DNA from: an uncultured Bacteroidales bacterium
Lineage (GTDB): Bacteria > Bacteroidota > Bacteroidia > Bacteroidales > UBA932
DNA length: 35,431 nucleotides
Reading direction: 5' to 3'
Assembly: GCA_934693135.1 (NCBI GenBank)
Contig: CAKUVA010000021.1
Span: 1 to 35,431 of the forward strand
Within the stretch, counting starts at the first letter, position 1; each line of letters opens with the position of its first letter. The position numbers and the translations under genes are program-made. The notes under the pieces are model-generated. The model was not told where the DNA came from. It made no database searches and was given only the letters and a program-made list of their open reading frames with translations. Shown here in pieces: positions 24,756 through 32,520 of the stretch.

Positions 24756-26054
24756 TTATCTTTTATCTATGAATTTCACAGGTTTACGGCTCATCGGAGG
24801 AAACATTATCCGTGCCACGTTTTCAGGCGTATCGAAAACAACTCCCGGAGCGACGCGCACCTTAGCCCTAAATATGTCCTTAATTTCTTTCTCGAATCTC
24901 TCTCCTGGAGTCAATGTACCAACACGTACAAGGACATCATCAGTGCCAAGTTCATTGGTATATACCTCCACTACATAATTCTTTACATCAGAAATATTGT
25001 CGAGAATATCGAAAAGGGCAGGTGGATATAGTGTAGTACCCTTGAACTTAATCATCTGCTTCTTACGTCCCACCACGGAACTTACCCTCACAGTATTCCT
25101 CCCACAACGGCAAGGCTCATCGTAATGGTAGACGATATCACCAGTCTTGAAACGAAGCAGAGGCATGCCTGTAACCCCCAACGTAGTTATAGTGACTTCT
25201 CCAGGCTCATCAGCACCTACAGGATTATTATTCTCATCCAAAAACTCCACAATCATCAACTCAGGCTGAAGATGTCCTCCGTTAAAATACTCACAGTCAG
25301 TGAACGAATGCTGCATCTCCGTAGATGCATATGTAGTATATAACTGAAGTTCAGGCCATTTTTCGTTTATAATCTTACCCAGAGTATTCAATTCAAATGT
25401 CCTCGGATCACGCAATGCCTCTCCTATGCAGACACATTTTTTCATAGAACAGTTACGATAGTCTATACCATGCTCCTCTGCAAATGCTATGAGCTTTACA
25501 AGAAACGACGGCACAGCCATACCAACAGTGGGATGAATCCTATTTATAGTATCCCATTGCAACTCCGGTATGCCGTTTCCTACACGTACCACCCCCATAC
25601 CGAGCTCCCTTGCACCGAGAAAGTAGGCCAAACCTGCCATAAACCTGCGATCGATGGTCACCATCTCTTGCATGATGTCATTTCTGCCACATCCGGCAGT
25701 CTGGAATGAGAGCTGCTCATTATAGGCAAGATGCTGTAAATCTTCTTCTGTTTCTGTAAATGTTACAGGATCTCCAAGTGTACCTGACGTAGTAGAGTAA
25801 TCGATGATTTTCTCTTGATTCACACAGCAGAACTCCGATCCATGAACCTGAAGATCAGCCTTGGTCGTGACAGGAAGCACACGCAAGTCCTCAAGAGTCT
25901 TTATCTTGTTAATATCTATATCATTGTCAGCGAACAATTTCCCATACCACTGAGAATGCACGGACAGATAGTGAAGAGCCTCCGCAAGCCTGCCCTCTTG
26001 ATATTTTTTAATCTCTTCCCTACTGAGATACTGAATCTCCGGATGTTTTTCCAT
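24756..26054 (-). CDS. Phenylacetate--CoA ligase family enzyme (PaaK-like)
   Basis: A 432-residue adenylate-forming enzyme. The nucleotide-binding P-loop-like motif is YSTTSGTLGDPVTF (residues 86-99). YTTYASTEM follows near the middle. The C-terminal part has LRFKTGDIVYHY, CRCGRN, VGRKKQMIKFKGTTLYP. In gut Bacteroidales such ligases activate phenylacetate or indole-acetate, usually beside an indolepyruvate/2-oxoacid ferredoxin oxidoreductase, which is not in this window. Substrate is therefore open. A TAnnTTTG box lies 28 bp before the ATG. It is the first gene of a run with an exported protein and gltB. Confidence 0.88.
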   Translation of the reverse strand: MEKHPEIQYLSREEIKKYQEGRLAEALHYLSVHSQWYGKLFADNDIDINKIKTLEDLRVLPVTTKADLQVHGSEFCCVNQEKIIDYSTTSGTLGDPVTFTETEEDLQHLAYNEQLSFQTAGCGRNDIMQEMVTIDRRFMAGLAYFLGARELGMGVVRVGNGIPELQWDTINRIHPTVGMAVPSFLVKLIAFAEEHGIDYRNCSMKKCVCIGEALRDPRTFELNTLGKIINEKWPELQLYTTYASTEMQHSFTDCEYFNGGHLQPELMIVEFLDENNNPVGADEPGEVTITTLGVTGMPLLRFKTGDIVYHYDEPCRCGRNTVRVSSVVGRKKQMIKFKGTTLYPPALFDILDNISDVKNYVVEVYTNELGTDDVLVRVGTLTPGERFEKEIKDIFRAKVRVAPGVVFDTPENVARIMFPPMSRKPVKFIDKR

Positions 26055-26081
26055 AAAAGCTTCTTATTCTTTACAAGATAA

Positions 26082-26089
26082 CAAATATA
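26082..26089 (-). promoter_or_regulatory. Predicted -7 box of the paaK-gltB run
   Basis: TATATTTG on the minus strand matches TAnnTTTG, 27 bp before ATG 26054. It would drive the ligase, the exported protein and gltB. Confidence 0.5.
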
Positions 26090-26109
26090 CGATTTTTTAT
26101 TAGAAACTT

Positions 26110-26292
26110 CTACTCTTCCGAACATCTGTCAATGTTTTCTGCACGTCTTTCCTCTGTTCGGTGTATAGCTTCATTGTGCCCAGCAAGTGCAGCAAAAGGT
26201 GCAAACTGAGCCGCACGTTGCGACATAGACATACGAGGATGTCGCTTTGAGGTATGATGCTGCAAGTCTATTATATCATCGTAATCACTCAT
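26110..26292 (-). CDS. Small YolD-like partner of the Y-family polymerase
   Basis: A 60-residue protein with the conserved text DDIIDLQHHTSKRHPRMS, then RAAQFAPFAALAGHNEAI. This matches the small gene that follows Y-family polymerases across Bacteroidetes and resembles the YolD core of Firmicutes, where YolD partners UvrX/YqjW-type polymerases. Its ATG overlaps the polymerase stop by four bases (ATGA), so translation is coupled. A role as accessory or regulator of the polymerase is inference from this constant pairing. Confidence 0.8.
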   Translation of the reverse strand: MSDYDDIIDLQHHTSKRHPRMSMSQRAAQFAPFAALAGHNEAIHRTEERRAENIDRCSEE

Positions 26293-27779
26293 GCTTTATG
26301 CCCTCCTATCTGGCAGTTGCGTTCTCTGCCTGTAGCCCCTTCTTCATAATTTATGCCTTTCAATATGGCATTCTTTCCAAACCTGTGTTTTATAGAAAGC
26401 ATAGCCTCTTGGACTTTTCGTTCTTTCTCGCGAGAAGCCTCATTCTCTCCTAATGAATCGCTTTCCATGAATAATTCAAGTTGCTTGACCACATGTGGCT
26501 TGTCACTTTCGGGCACAATGTGGCAGGCAGTAATATTCAGCCTCCTTACTAACAAGTTTTTATCCACAATCTTGTCAAAGACTTCATTAACAGAGGATAA
26601 AATAGCTTTTCCTGATGAAGTATATTCTCCTAAATTTATAGTTCCATGGACATGTTTTGGAACAACACGACCATAATAATCCATAGCCAACTCCCCATTG
26701 TAACATGCAGCTACTTCCGGATTATCAAGACTAGTTCTGTCATATCCGACTGCAAGTACAATTTGGTTCGTCACAAGATGTTTTTCCACTAAATCCAAAC
26801 TTATAGCATCTGCCATTTCCATTGCTACTATTCTCGCTTTATCGAATGTGTATGGCTCATGCAACACCTGCCCGTTGCTCATAGAATTCACATCAGGACG
26901 ATATGCTTTCACATCTCTAATGGTACATGGCTCCCATCCCCATGCATGGTCTATAAGCAATTCAGCATTAACCCCTAAAAGCTTATAAAATAGTTCTTCA
27001 CACTCTATGGAGTATCTTGCTATCTTCCCCATAGTGTCAATGCCGTACATTGCAAGTCTTTCAGCAATGCCATGTCCAACGCGCCAAAAGTCTGTCAACG
27101 GACGATGGTCCCATAGCTTATGCCTATATGACATCTCATCAAGTTCAGCTATACGCACACCATCTTTGTCTGCTGTAATATGTTTCGCAACTATGTCCAT
27201 GGCTACTTTGCATAAGTACATATTCGTGCCAATTCCTGCCGTGGCAGTTATCCCTGTATTATTCAAAACATCCAAAATCATTGCTCTGGCAAGTTCATGT
27301 GCTGTCATCTTATACATAGAGAGATAGTCAGTCACGTCCATGAACACCTCGTCTATCGAATAAACATGGATATCTTCCGGAGCTACGTATTTAAGATAAA
27401 TATCATAGATTCGAGTACTATAATCTATGTAGAATGCCATTCGAGGGACTGCACGAATAAAATCAAGTTCAAGCTCCGGGTGCGACCTCAGTTCCACATC
27501 ATCAGTAGACTTTCCAGTGAAATAGCCTAATGGAGCATTACGTCGTCTTGCAATATTGATCTCACGAACTTTCTGAATCACTTCGAAAAGACGAGCACGT
27601 CCTCCAATTCCATAGGCTTTAAGCGATGGTGAAACAGCAAGACAGATAGTTTTCTCAGTACGGCTCTCGTCCGCCACTACAAGGTTGGCAGTAAGAGGAT
27701 TCAAGCCACGTTCAACGCATTCTACTGATGCATAGAACGATTTCAAATCAATCGCAATATATGTCCTACCATTTTTCAT
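26289..27779 (-). CDS. Y-family translesion DNA polymerase (DinB/UmuC-like)
   Basis: A 496-residue error-prone polymerase. The catalytic carboxylates are Asp11 in AIDLKSFYASVE and Asp143-Glu144 in YSIDEVFMDVT. The thumb HhH region (FWRVGHGIAERLAMYGIDTMGKIA) and little-finger domain follow. It carries the 35-residue insertion (about 75-110) typical of Bacteroidetes homologues. The frame is open further upstream, but residues before MKNGRTYIAID look like intergenic translation. ATG 27779 matches the family and lies 8 bp after a TAnnTTTG box. The gene is divergent from the S1/P1 nuclease. Damage induction is likely for this class, but no clear LexA site was seen. Confidence 0.9.
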   Translation of the reverse strand: MKNGRTYIAIDLKSFYASVECVERGLNPLTANLVVADESRTEKTICLAVSPSLKAYGIGGRARLFEVIQKVREINIARRRNAPLGYFTGKSTDDVELRSHPELELDFIRAVPRMAFYIDYSTRIYDIYLKYVAPEDIHVYSIDEVFMDVTDYLSMYKMTAHELARAMILDVLNNTGITATAGIGTNMYLCKVAMDIVAKHITADKDGVRIAELDEMSYRHKLWDHRPLTDFWRVGHGIAERLAMYGIDTMGKIARYSIECEELFYKLLGVNAELLIDHAWGWEPCTIRDVKAYRPDVNSMSNGQVLHEPYTFDKARIVAMEMADAISLDLVEKHLVTNQIVLAVGYDRTSLDNPEVAACYNGELAMDYYGRVVPKHVHGTINLGEYTSSGKAILSSVNEVFDKIVDKNLLVRRLNITACHIVPESDKPHVVKQLELFMESDSLGENEASREKERKVQEAMLSIKHRFGKNAILKGINYEEGATGRERNCQIGGHKA

Positions 27780-27787
27780 TTTCGTTA

Positions 27788-27795
27788 CAAATTTA
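27788..27795 (-). promoter_or_regulatory. Predicted -7 box of the polymerase gene
   Basis: TAAATTTG on the minus strand fits TAnnTTTG and ends 8 bp before ATG 27779, giving a very short leader. Confidence 0.5.
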
Positions 27796-27808
27796 CAGAT
27801 TTTTATTC

Positions 27809-27816
27809 TATATTTG
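27809..27816 (+). promoter_or_regulatory. Predicted -7 box of the nuclease gene
   Basis: TATATTTG on the plus strand fits TAnnTTTG, about 39 bp before ATG 27856. It lies only 13 bp from the opposing polymerase box, so the two promoters overlap and may compete. Confidence 0.5.
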
Positions 27817-27855
27817 TAGACACACAGTATTTGAAACACATAAACATTTCCCAAA

Positions 27856-28665
27856 ATGAAAAAAATCGTTCTTGTCTTGTCTGCCTGCGTTTCGGCGGTT
27901 ATCATCAACTCAACACCTGCATTGTCATGGGGCAAACGCGAGCATGCAGCAATAGCAAAAATTGCAGAGCAAAACCTCTCAAGGAAAGCCCAAAAAGGCA
28001 TTTCGGAAATCCTCAACGGACAGAAACCGTCATCTTATGCTTCATGGCTCGACTACTACAAACAGGACATGCCTATGAAACTAACCATACCTCAAAATGG
28101 TAAGATGACACGTACTATACCGCATACATTCCAGGTAGATTCAGCGATGAATGCTTACAGGAATCCCGAAAGGAGTTGTATCACTGTCGTAGAGGAGAGT
28201 ATCGCAAAATTAAAAAATCGTGAAAAACTCGATGATTCCACAAGACTTCAGTGCCTTCTCAACATCATCCATCTCGTAGGAGATATGCATTGTCCAGGGC
28301 ACGTTATATATGCAGACAATAGAGACAGGCATATCGGCTATTTCGATGTTACCTTCAGAGGACAGACCGTACGTTTCCACAAGGTATGGGATACAATGGT
28401 TACAGGAGATACCTTCGCAGGTGGTGTCGATGAACTTGCATATTGGGCAATGACAGCAGATAAGAAACAGATACGTGAATGGCAGTCAGGATCTCTTTAC
28501 GATTGGGGCAGCGATGTAGCACATACATCTTACGGAGTTTGGGATGTTAAAGCCGGTGATGATCTCGGGAACTATTACATGTATGACCATTCAAGAATGG
28601 CTTTAAGTCTAATTTGCCGTGCAGGTTATCGCCTCGCCAAAGTACTGAACGAAACATTCAAATAA
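27856..28665 (+). CDS. Secreted S1/P1-type zinc nuclease
   Basis: A 269-residue exported single-strand nuclease. The signal peptide ends just before Trp25, whose mature N-terminal amino group is a zinc ligand in this family (WGKREH, His30). Other ligands fit in order: Asp66 in SWLD, His90 in PHTF, and His139, Asp143 and His149 in HLVGDMHCPGH. Length is typical of bacterial members. It would degrade RNA or single-stranded DNA in the periplasm or outside the cell, giving nucleotides for salvage. It is divergent from the translesion polymerase, with 76 bp between the starts. Its stop is 2 bp from a 47-bp repeat of an araC 3' end. Confidence 0.9.
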   Translation: MKKIVLVLSACVSAVIINSTPALSWGKREHAAIAKIAEQNLSRKAQKGISEILNGQKPSSYASWLDYYKQDMPMKLTIPQNGKMTRTIPHTFQVDSAMNAYRNPERSCITVVEESIAKLKNREKLDDSTRLQCLLNIIHLVGDMHCPGHVIYADNRDRHIGYFDVTFRGQTVRFHKVWDTMVTGDTFAGGVDELAYWAMTADKKQIREWQSGSLYDWGSDVAHTSYGVWDVKAGDDLGNYYMYDHSRMALSLICRAGYRLAKVLNETFK

Positions 28666-28720
28666 CGACTTTCTTCATTCGCCATGCGCGTGGCGTAAAG
28701 CCTGTATGCTGGCGGAATTC
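28658..28720 (-). pseudogene. Fragment of an AraC-family gene (last codons only)
   Basis: Read on the minus strand this encodes EFRQHTGFTPRAWRMKKV, then two extra residues and a stop. It is nearly identical to the C-terminus of the complete regulator at 30097-30954, and in the same orientation. Nothing upstream of it resembles the rest of an AraC protein; the ATPase gene lies there instead. It is the left copy of the repeat bounding the ATPase cassette. Confidence 0.75.
28668..28714. repeat. 47-bp direct repeat, left copy (araC 3' end)
   Basis: Matches 30101-30147 at 46 of 47 positions; the only difference is A against G at 28706. It begins 2 bp after the nuclease stop codon. With the right copy it brackets the DUF4143 ATPase and its inverted repeats. 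Confidence 0.92.
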
Positions 28721-28760
28721 TATTTCGCAAAAATGAATTTTTACATCTTTTGCGAAATAG
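28720..28760 (-). terminator. Inverted repeat CTATTTCGCAAAA, downstream of the ATPase
   Basis: Arms 28720-28732 and 28748-28760 are perfect 13-bp complements with a 15-nt AT-rich loop. It lies 10 bp after the ATPase stop and may act as its terminator. The same arm sequence is repeated around the ATPase promoter (29977-30016), so it also marks the cassette ends. Confidence 0.7.
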
Positions 28761-28770
28761 ATATCTAGAG

Positions 28771-29970
28771 CTAACCAAGAAGCCATTCTGCAATGTCAAT
28801 GATTTGAACGCCCTCATACTGATAGGAATCGTGACGAGTTCTGGCCAATACTATCTTTGGATAGGCATCTGCAATTTTCAGCAGAGGTTTCACCTCACGT
28901 GAGAACGTATCGGTATTTGAAATGTCGTCAGATACCTGAATATATAGTTTTTCGTTCTGCTTCAGAGCTACAAAATCAATTTCTTTCTTGTAAAGGAAAC
29001 CTGCATATAGTTCATATCCTCGTCTCATAAGTTCAATCGCGACAATATTCTCGTAAACTCTTCCATAATCAAGGTTCCGAGTTCCGAGTTTGGAATACTT
29101 GAACGCATGATCCGCCATATAATATTTGTCTTGAGACGCGAGATACTTCTTCCCTCGAATGTCATATTTTCGCACTTTATAAAACGCGAAGGCATTGCAT
29201 AGGTAATCAACATACTTCCCCACCGTCTTGTCGTTTGTCTTAATTTTCTTTGCAATCAGAGAGTCTGCGATGTTCCTGACCGATGTTATGTTAGAGGCAT
29301 TGTCCAAAAGAAAGTCGCAGACAGAATACAGAAGCTGGACATTCCTAATCTTGTATTTCTGCTTGATATCTCTTACTATCAACGTGTCAAAAACTGTGCG
29401 GATATATTTGAATCTATCTTCAGGACTCTTGTACAGGTACGAGCCTGGCATGCCGCCCTCACGTGAGTACCTACCGAAGGCTGCATAAATGTCACTGGGT
29501 GCATAGTATTCGCAAAACTCCTTGAACGAGAACGGATATACCTCTATCTCATATGACCGTCCTGTGAATAACGTGGCCAGGTCGCTACTCAGTAAAAATG
29601 CGTTGGAGCCTGTGATGTATATATCGAATCTTCCGCATTCGTGAAGGCTGTTAATTGCCTTCTCAAAGCCCGAGCACATCTGTATCTCATCAATGCAGAC
29701 GACATTTTGTTGTCCCTGAATATATCGGCCATTCACGTAATCATATAACTTATGATACTCCAATAGTTCTTCAAATTCCGTAAGATTGAAATTTATGTGA
29801 ATGATATTGCATTCCTGCGAAAGACCTTTCCGATGCTCAATAAATGCTTCCATCAATTTAGATTTCCCCGATCGTCTTATGCCCGTAATCACCTTGATGT
29901 CAGGCGTTCCTGCGACATCAAGCATCTTGTTCAAATAACCGCTTCTTTCTATGAGTTTCATACCTGTCAT
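28771..29970 (-). CDS. AAA ATPase with DUF4143 domain (possible mobile cassette gene)
   Basis: A 399-residue ATPase: Walker A GIRRSGKS (residues 30-37), Walker B VVCIDEIQ (89-96), sensor TGSNAFLLSSDLATLFTGR, then a C-terminal DUF4143 part with a nuclease-like fold (YENIVAIELMRRGYELYAG, KKEIDFVALKQNEKLYIQVS), which has the E...D...(Q) pattern of PD-(D/E)XK proteins with Gln in place of the usual Glu-X-Lys. Such proteins are abundant in Bacteroidales and their role is unknown. ATG 29961 is an alternative start three codons in. The gene is bracketed by matching inverted repeats and by a duplicated araC end, as if inserted. Confidence 0.9.
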   Translation of the reverse strand: MTGMKLIERSGYLNKMLDVAGTPDIKVITGIRRSGKSKLMEAFIEHRKGLSQECNIIHINFNLTEFEELLEYHKLYDYVNGRYIQGQQNVVCIDEIQMCSGFEKAINSLHECGRFDIYITGSNAFLLSSDLATLFTGRSYEIEVYPFSFKEFCEYYAPSDIYAAFGRYSREGGMPGSYLYKSPEDRFKYIRTVFDTLIVRDIKQKYKIRNVQLLYSVCDFLLDNASNITSVRNIADSLIAKKIKTNDKTVGKYVDYLCNAFAFYKVRKYDIRGKKYLASQDKYYMADHAFKYSKLGTRNLDYGRVYENIVAIELMRRGYELYAGFLYKKEIDFVALKQNEKLYIQVSDDISNTDTFSREVKPLLKIADAYPKIVLARTRHDSYQYEGVQIIDIAEWLLG

Positions 29971-29976
29971 CTGCTT

Positions 29977-30016
29977 CTATTTCGCAAAGTTAATAAATTT
30001 TCAATTTTGCGAAATA
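29977..30016 (-). promoter_or_regulatory. Inverted repeat TATTTCGCAAA straddling the ATPase promoter
   Basis: Arms 29978-29988 and 30006-30016 are perfect 11-bp complements. On the minus strand a TAnnTTTG box (TAACTTTG, 29992-29985) overlaps the arm nearest the gene, and the other arm lies about where a -33 element would be. A protein binding both arms would cover the promoter, which suggests autoregulation or a recombination end. Confidence 0.65.
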
Positions 30017-30096
30017 TAATGATTTTTGTATCTACTATTTTCTTTTTGCAATTATGCTTATGGTATTGCCCCATAGGCTGGCTGATATGGGATGCG

Positions 30097-30954
30097 CTAC
30101 ACTTTCTTCATTCGCCATGCGCGTGGCGTAAAGCCTGTGTGCTGGCGAAAATAGCGAGTAAAGAATGAAGCGTCGCTGAAGTTGTAGTCCCAGGCTATCT
30201 GCTTCAGCGGCTTGTCTGTTTCTGACAGTTCTTGCTTTAGTTTAAGAATAACATAATGATCAATGAGTGTCTTAACGCTATGTCCTGAAATTGTTCTCGT
30301 AATGATATTCAAGTACTTGGGCGTAATATTCAGACGATTTGCATACCAACATACATCACGATAAGTCCGGAAATTATGCTCCAGCATTTGCATGAATGCA
30401 TTGAAAATTGATCGTTTTCTTTTCGAACCTGCAACGACTTGAGGTGCAAGTTCTGGAAATCTGGTGATATAATCATGAAAGCCTAAGAAAAAAGCTTTCA
30501 ATTGGTAGAGAACCAGTTTCTCCAAGCATTTGCATTCATTCTGGTGAAAATACAGGCCAAGCAGTGTAAACATCGAACTTACAATCCGTGTCACAATCAC
30601 TGAGTCACTCCTACACCGATCCTCTCTAAGTGCTTCATATATAGAATGTTCTATATCAAGACTTGCCTCACGCAGAATCGCTGGGCTAAAAATCAGCATA
30701 TCCACGGAAAAATCCACACTCTCAAGGACTACTGAAACAAGATCACCTGGGAACAATGTAATCACACCACCTGCAGGCAAATGCCAAGCTTTGTAATTCA
30801 CATTGACATCTGCTTCGCCATTCCTACAATAAACAATAATTCCATTTTCTATCAACCTCTCTGTTCCACTTTCAGCTCTGGACACTTTTTCTGTTATATC
30901 TCGCACGTCCTCAAATAATGCAACTTTTCCATCAGATATTAGTTCTCTATCCAT
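30097..30954 (-). CDS. AraC-family regulator, probably of the adjacent efflux operon
   Basis: A 285-residue cytosolic regulator. An N-terminal cupin-like sensor domain (IIVYCRNGEADVNVNYKAWHLPAGGVITLFPGDLV) is followed by a C-terminal AraC HTH pair (about 195-285: YANRLNITPKYLNIITRTISGHSVKTLIDHYVI, then LKQIAWDYNFSDASFFTRYFRQHTGFTPRAWR). A longer frame needs a TTG at 31008, so I start at ATG 30954. It is divergent from the TolC-EmrAB-like operon, a common layout in Bacteroidetes. Its last 47 bp are the right copy of the repeat flanking the ATPase cassette. The inducing compound is unknown. Confidence 0.9.
   Translation of the reverse strand: MDRELISDGKVALFEDVRDITEKVSRAESGTERLIENGIIVYCRNGEADVNVNYKAWHLPAGGVITLFPGDLVSVVLESVDFSVDMLIFSPAILREASLDIEHSIYEALREDRCRSDSVIVTRIVSSMFTLLGLYFHQNECKCLEKLVLYQLKAFFLGFHDYITRFPELAPQVVAGSKRKRSIFNAFMQMLEHNFRTYRDVCWYANRLNITPKYLNIITRTISGHSVKTLIDHYVILKLKQELSETDKPLKQIAWDYNFSDASFFTRYFRQHTGFTPRAWRMKKV
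30101..30147. repeat. 47-bp direct repeat, right copy (inside araC 3' end)
   Basis: Codes for the C-terminal RQHTGFTPRAWRMKKV of the complete AraC regulator and matches 28668-28714 with one difference. Confidence 0.92.
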
Positions 30955-31069
30955 TTCTGTTCTTTTTTGTACTGCAAATATCGGCAAAAATGTCTTAAAA
31001 CGCCACAATAGTTCCCTAATATCCCATTTTTAGATAGTTTTGTCCAACGATTCTACGACATTTGCACAA

Positions 31070-31077
31070 TACCTTTG
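31070..31077 (+). promoter_or_regulatory. Predicted -7 box of the efflux operon
   Basis: TACCTTTG fits TAnnTTTG and lies 26 bp before the TolC-like ATG at 31104. No good -33 element at normal spacing, which would suit activation by the divergent AraC protein. Confidence 0.55.
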
Positions 31078-31103
31078 CAATCGAAAAAACGAATCATTAG
31101 AAC

Positions 31104-32456
31104 ATGGATTTCAGAAAATGCAAAGCGGCAGGAGTAGCTGCCGCAGTTTTTTTGTCGCTATCGCTTCCATCGAAGGCAGGCGAATACCAAGCTTCAAATG
31201 TTAGAGAGGCTGGCGACACGTTGAGGCTGACATTGTCAGAAGTATTCTCGCGCATCGAGACCGAAAACAGAACAATGGAAATGCTCCGTTCCGCACAAGA
31301 AGCTTCAGACGAAGGTGTCAAGGCTGCAAGGAATGCGAGACTTCCAGAACTTAATGCAGAACTTAATGTAAGTTATATCGGGGATGCATTCTTAACTGAC
31401 CGGGACTTTTCGAATTTCACCAAGGCACCTTCACCGCATTTCGGAAATGGATTCACACTTGAAGCACAACAAGTAGTCTATGCTGGAGGAGCTGTCAATG
31501 CAGGAATCCAAATTGCTGAAAAACAAGCCAGCCTTGCATCTGCACAAATTGACAAAAGCCGTCAGGGACTGAGGCTTATGGCTGCAGGCCAATGCATTGA
31601 TCTTTTCAGAATCGACAATAATATTAAGGTTTACAATGAAAATATTTCATTGACAGAGAAACTTATATCGGAAATACAGGCGAAACGGGAGCAGGGGCTT
31701 GCACTTGCGAATGACGTGACCCGTTACGAGCTTCGCTTGGAAATGCTGAAGCTGGAGCTTGTTCGTATGAAGAATAATGCAGCGGTGCTGAACTACAGGC
31801 TCTGCAACACTCTCGGACTCCCTGAAGGGACAATCGTCACACTTGCATTGTCCGAACCAGAAGACATGCGTACTGATTCCCATTTCTCATGGCAGGACAG
31901 GGCGGAACAGACTTCTCCGGAATTGAAAATCGCCGATATCAATGCTGATATCGCAGTGGCACAGAGACAGATTGTTCGTAGCGAGAGACTTCCAAAAATT
32001 GCTATAGTGGCGCACGAGGACTTCAACGGTCCGATTACATTCGAGATTCCTCCGATTGACAAGAACCTGAACCTTTGGTATGTCGGACTGGGAATCAGAT
32101 ACGAATTCGGTTCTCTATACAAGTCTGGACATAAGCTGAAGCAGGCGACGATTGCGGCCAGGCAGGCAGAACAGGCTCGCGACGTATCGAAAGAAAATCT
32201 TCAAAACGATGTACAACAATCTTTTACGAACTATCAGCAGGCCTATATAGAACTTGAAACTCAAGAAAAGAGTCTTCAGTTAGCGAATGAAAATTACGAT
32301 AGAGTTCACGACAGGTATATCGAACAATTGGTACTTGTGACTGATATGTTGGATGCATTCAATATGAAGCTTGATGCAGAGCTTGGTGTAGCAGATGCAA
32401 AGGCTGAAATAGAATATAGATTATGCAGGCTTAAATATGCCGCCGGAGTGTTATAG
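31104..32456 (+). CDS. TolC-family outer membrane efflux channel
   Basis: A 450-residue exported protein with a signal peptide (AAGVAAAVFLSLSLPSKAG). Two repeated outer-membrane-factor halves are visible as long amphipathic helices with typical text: LTLSEVFSRIETENRTMEMLRSAQEASDEGVKAARNARLPEL early, and DVQQSFTNYQQAYIELETQEKSLQLANENYDRVHDRY late. It forms the outer membrane tunnel of a tripartite pump with the membrane-fusion and MFS proteins that follow. Family length is normal. It is the first gene of the operon, 64 bp before the EmrA-like gene. Confidence 0.92.
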   Translation: MDFRKCKAAGVAAAVFLSLSLPSKAGEYQASNVREAGDTLRLTLSEVFSRIETENRTMEMLRSAQEASDEGVKAARNARLPELNAELNVSYIGDAFLTDRDFSNFTKAPSPHFGNGFTLEAQQVVYAGGAVNAGIQIAEKQASLASAQIDKSRQGLRLMAAGQCIDLFRIDNNIKVYNENISLTEKLISEIQAKREQGLALANDVTRYELRLEMLKLELVRMKNNAAVLNYRLCNTLGLPEGTIVTLALSEPEDMRTDSHFSWQDRAEQTSPELKIADINADIAVAQRQIVRSERLPKIAIVAHEDFNGPITFEIPPIDKNLNLWYVGLGIRYEFGSLYKSGHKLKQATIAARQAEQARDVSKENLQNDVQQSFTNYQQAYIELETQEKSLQLANENYDRVHDRYIEQLVLVTDMLDAFNMKLDAELGVADAKAEIEYRLCRLKYAAGVL

Positions 32457-32520
32457 AAGTCGTCAGTCGCGAATATAATTAAGTTTGTCTGATAAAAATT
32501 TGTGTAAATAATATCATATC

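Noticed and set aside
27780..28016. N-terminal extension of the Y-family polymerase (79 extra residues)
   Set aside because: The extension overlaps the divergent nuclease gene and both promoter boxes; the family's N-terminus matches ATG 27779.
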